Shown: positions 63,595-64,000 of the stretch, one piece after another
Layout: each line of letters starts with the position of its first letter
How positions within the stretch are numbered: the first letter of the stretch is position 1
DNA from: Plutella xylostella
Taxonomy: Eukaryota; Arthropoda; Insecta; Lepidoptera; Plutellidae
Assembly (NCBI RefSeq): GCF_932276165.1
Contig: NC_064011.1
Location: 5,349,501-5,413,500 of the forward strand
DNA: 64,000 nt
Reading direction: 5' to 3'
Made by a program: the position numbers and the translations under genes
Notes under the pieces: generated by a model
The model's input: only the letters and a program-made list of their open reading frames with translations
What the model was told of the DNA's origin: nothing
The model's database searches: none

Positions 63595-63790
63595 AAAGCA
63601 TTAAATATTTAGTAAGCCTTGTGTAATACTAGTGTCTCAAGTGAATGCATCATCATCATCAGCATTGAAATACATATGTTATCCTCTGCGTATACAGAGG
63701 ATAAGATAATGTATGTATTGCAATACTGATGATGATGATGCATTCACTTGATAAACTAATATTACACAAGTCTTACTAAATATTTCATGC
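63595..63790. repeat. Palindromic junction of head-to-head cassette units
   Basis: About 90 bp of unit sequence (ATTTAGTAAG...GTGAATGCATCATCATCATC...TATCCTCTG) is followed at once by its inverted copy (CAGAGGATAAGATAATG...GATGATGATGCATTCACTTG...CTTACTAAAT) around 63690-63695, with a few mismatches. Confidence 0.85.
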
Positions 63791-63835
63791 TTTTTATCGC
63801 ATATTCCTACGTTATAATATTTAATGATGACTTAC

Positions 63836-63844
63836 TGTAGATTC
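63836..63844 (-). CDS. Inverted cassette micro-exon B
   Basis: On the minus strand GAATCTACA lies between ACAACTTCAG and GTAAGTCATC, i.e. with both splice sites. In this orientation it cannot join the + strand gene unless the array is inverted beyond the window; its exon A would be past 64000. Confidence 0.4.
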
Positions 63845-64000
63845 CTGAAGTTGTATACAATCAGTTAGCAGGGAAAAACTATAAGTAGCAACCACAAAAG
63901 CAACCGCAAAAATAATTTTCTCTGACACTGAACTGCGCCGGATCTGTGCCGGCACTGAGGCAACACTGATATGTGTGGATCGGCCTTGAAATGAGATTTC

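Larger units (their letters stand above)
38250..64000 (+). repeat. Tandem array of 0.7-1.1 kb units, each with exons A and B
   Basis: Each unit reads: GTGAATGCATCATCATC; CTACCACCACCGAACATAAG; a palindromic GCCGTAC...GTACGGC segment; a hairpin TACATTGCTG...CAGCAATGTA; the A acceptor ATTTTTTCTGTTTAG; exon A; 'ATAAATGCGTCAGTGTTTGG'; 'GTGCCGGCACAGATCCGGC'; branch-point-like CTGCTAACTGATTG; exon B; GTAAGTCATAATTAAATATT; and 'GCGATAAAAAAGCATGAAAT'. Ten A and nine B exons are forward, interrupted by TE insertions at 43375-49490, 49524-49677, 50797-51113 and 52103-61747. The last partial unit is inverted. Confidence 0.9.

Overview
The window is eukaryotic, intron-rich, AT-rich DNA, almost certainly from a moth or butterfly. 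It is packed with tRNA-derived SINEs, non-LTR retrotransposons (LINEs), a BEL/Pao LTR element, TTAA-flanked piggyBac-like DNA and many fold-back MITEs of kinds that are common in Lepidoptera. The host assignment rests on my recognition of these repeats, not on a database search. There are no bacterial features.

The host content appears to be one long, very unusual gene on the + strand (possibly two), running from about 3.2 kb to at least 63.2 kb. Its first and last exons are probably outside the window. I recognise it by small open exons with good splice sites that nearly all begin and end in phase 1, so each can be added, lost or skipped without shifting the frame. In order: micro- and small exons at 3221, 4093, 4552, 7645, 8079, 9230, 21065, 21350 and 22808 (18 to 90 nt where both ends are clear); a 441-nt Thr/Lys-rich exon (28793) and its 4185-nt expanded duplicate (30701); a 96-nt acidic exon (35773) and its 1326-nt Glu/Pro/Asn-rich duplicate (36047); then a tandem array of a two-exon cassette, a 72-nt exon 'A' plus a 9-nt micro-exon 'B' (10 A and 9 B in forward orientation, 38.5 to 63.2 kb), ending in an inverted partial unit at the right edge. 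The predicted product is a low-complexity, probably secreted or extracellular, mucin-like polyampholyte: a very basic Thr-rich block, an acidic N-glycosylation-sequon-rich block, and repeated basic Pro/Lys cassettes. I do not recognise it as a named gene.

The introns are filled by mobile DNA. 0-10 kb: a long-TIR element carrying nested SINE and LINE pieces, several fold-back MITEs and an RTE 3' end. 10-18 kb: a LINE reverse-transcriptase remnant and an almost intact CR1-like LINE (ORF1 with PHD-like and SGNH-esterase-like domains; ORF2 with two in-frame stops). 18-28 kb: the C-terminus of a restriction-like-endonuclease LINE with a perfect internal inverted repeat, SINEs and MITEs, and a decayed LINE sitting inside an opposite-strand LINE. 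28-38 kb: the mucin exons, two MITEs, a SINE and a TIR element that carries a TATA-like motif. 38-64 kb: the cassette array, interrupted by a full-length minus-strand CR1-like LINE (itself split by a 995-bp TTAA-flanked piggyBac-like element) and a young BEL/Pao element with apparently identical 377-bp LTRs and a nested LINE in its leader.

The mobile elements also date the array. The same SINE with the same target-site duplication, and the same LINE/mariner composite, sit in more than one unit, so units were copied after those insertions, whereas the BEL and CR1-like insertions are single and later.
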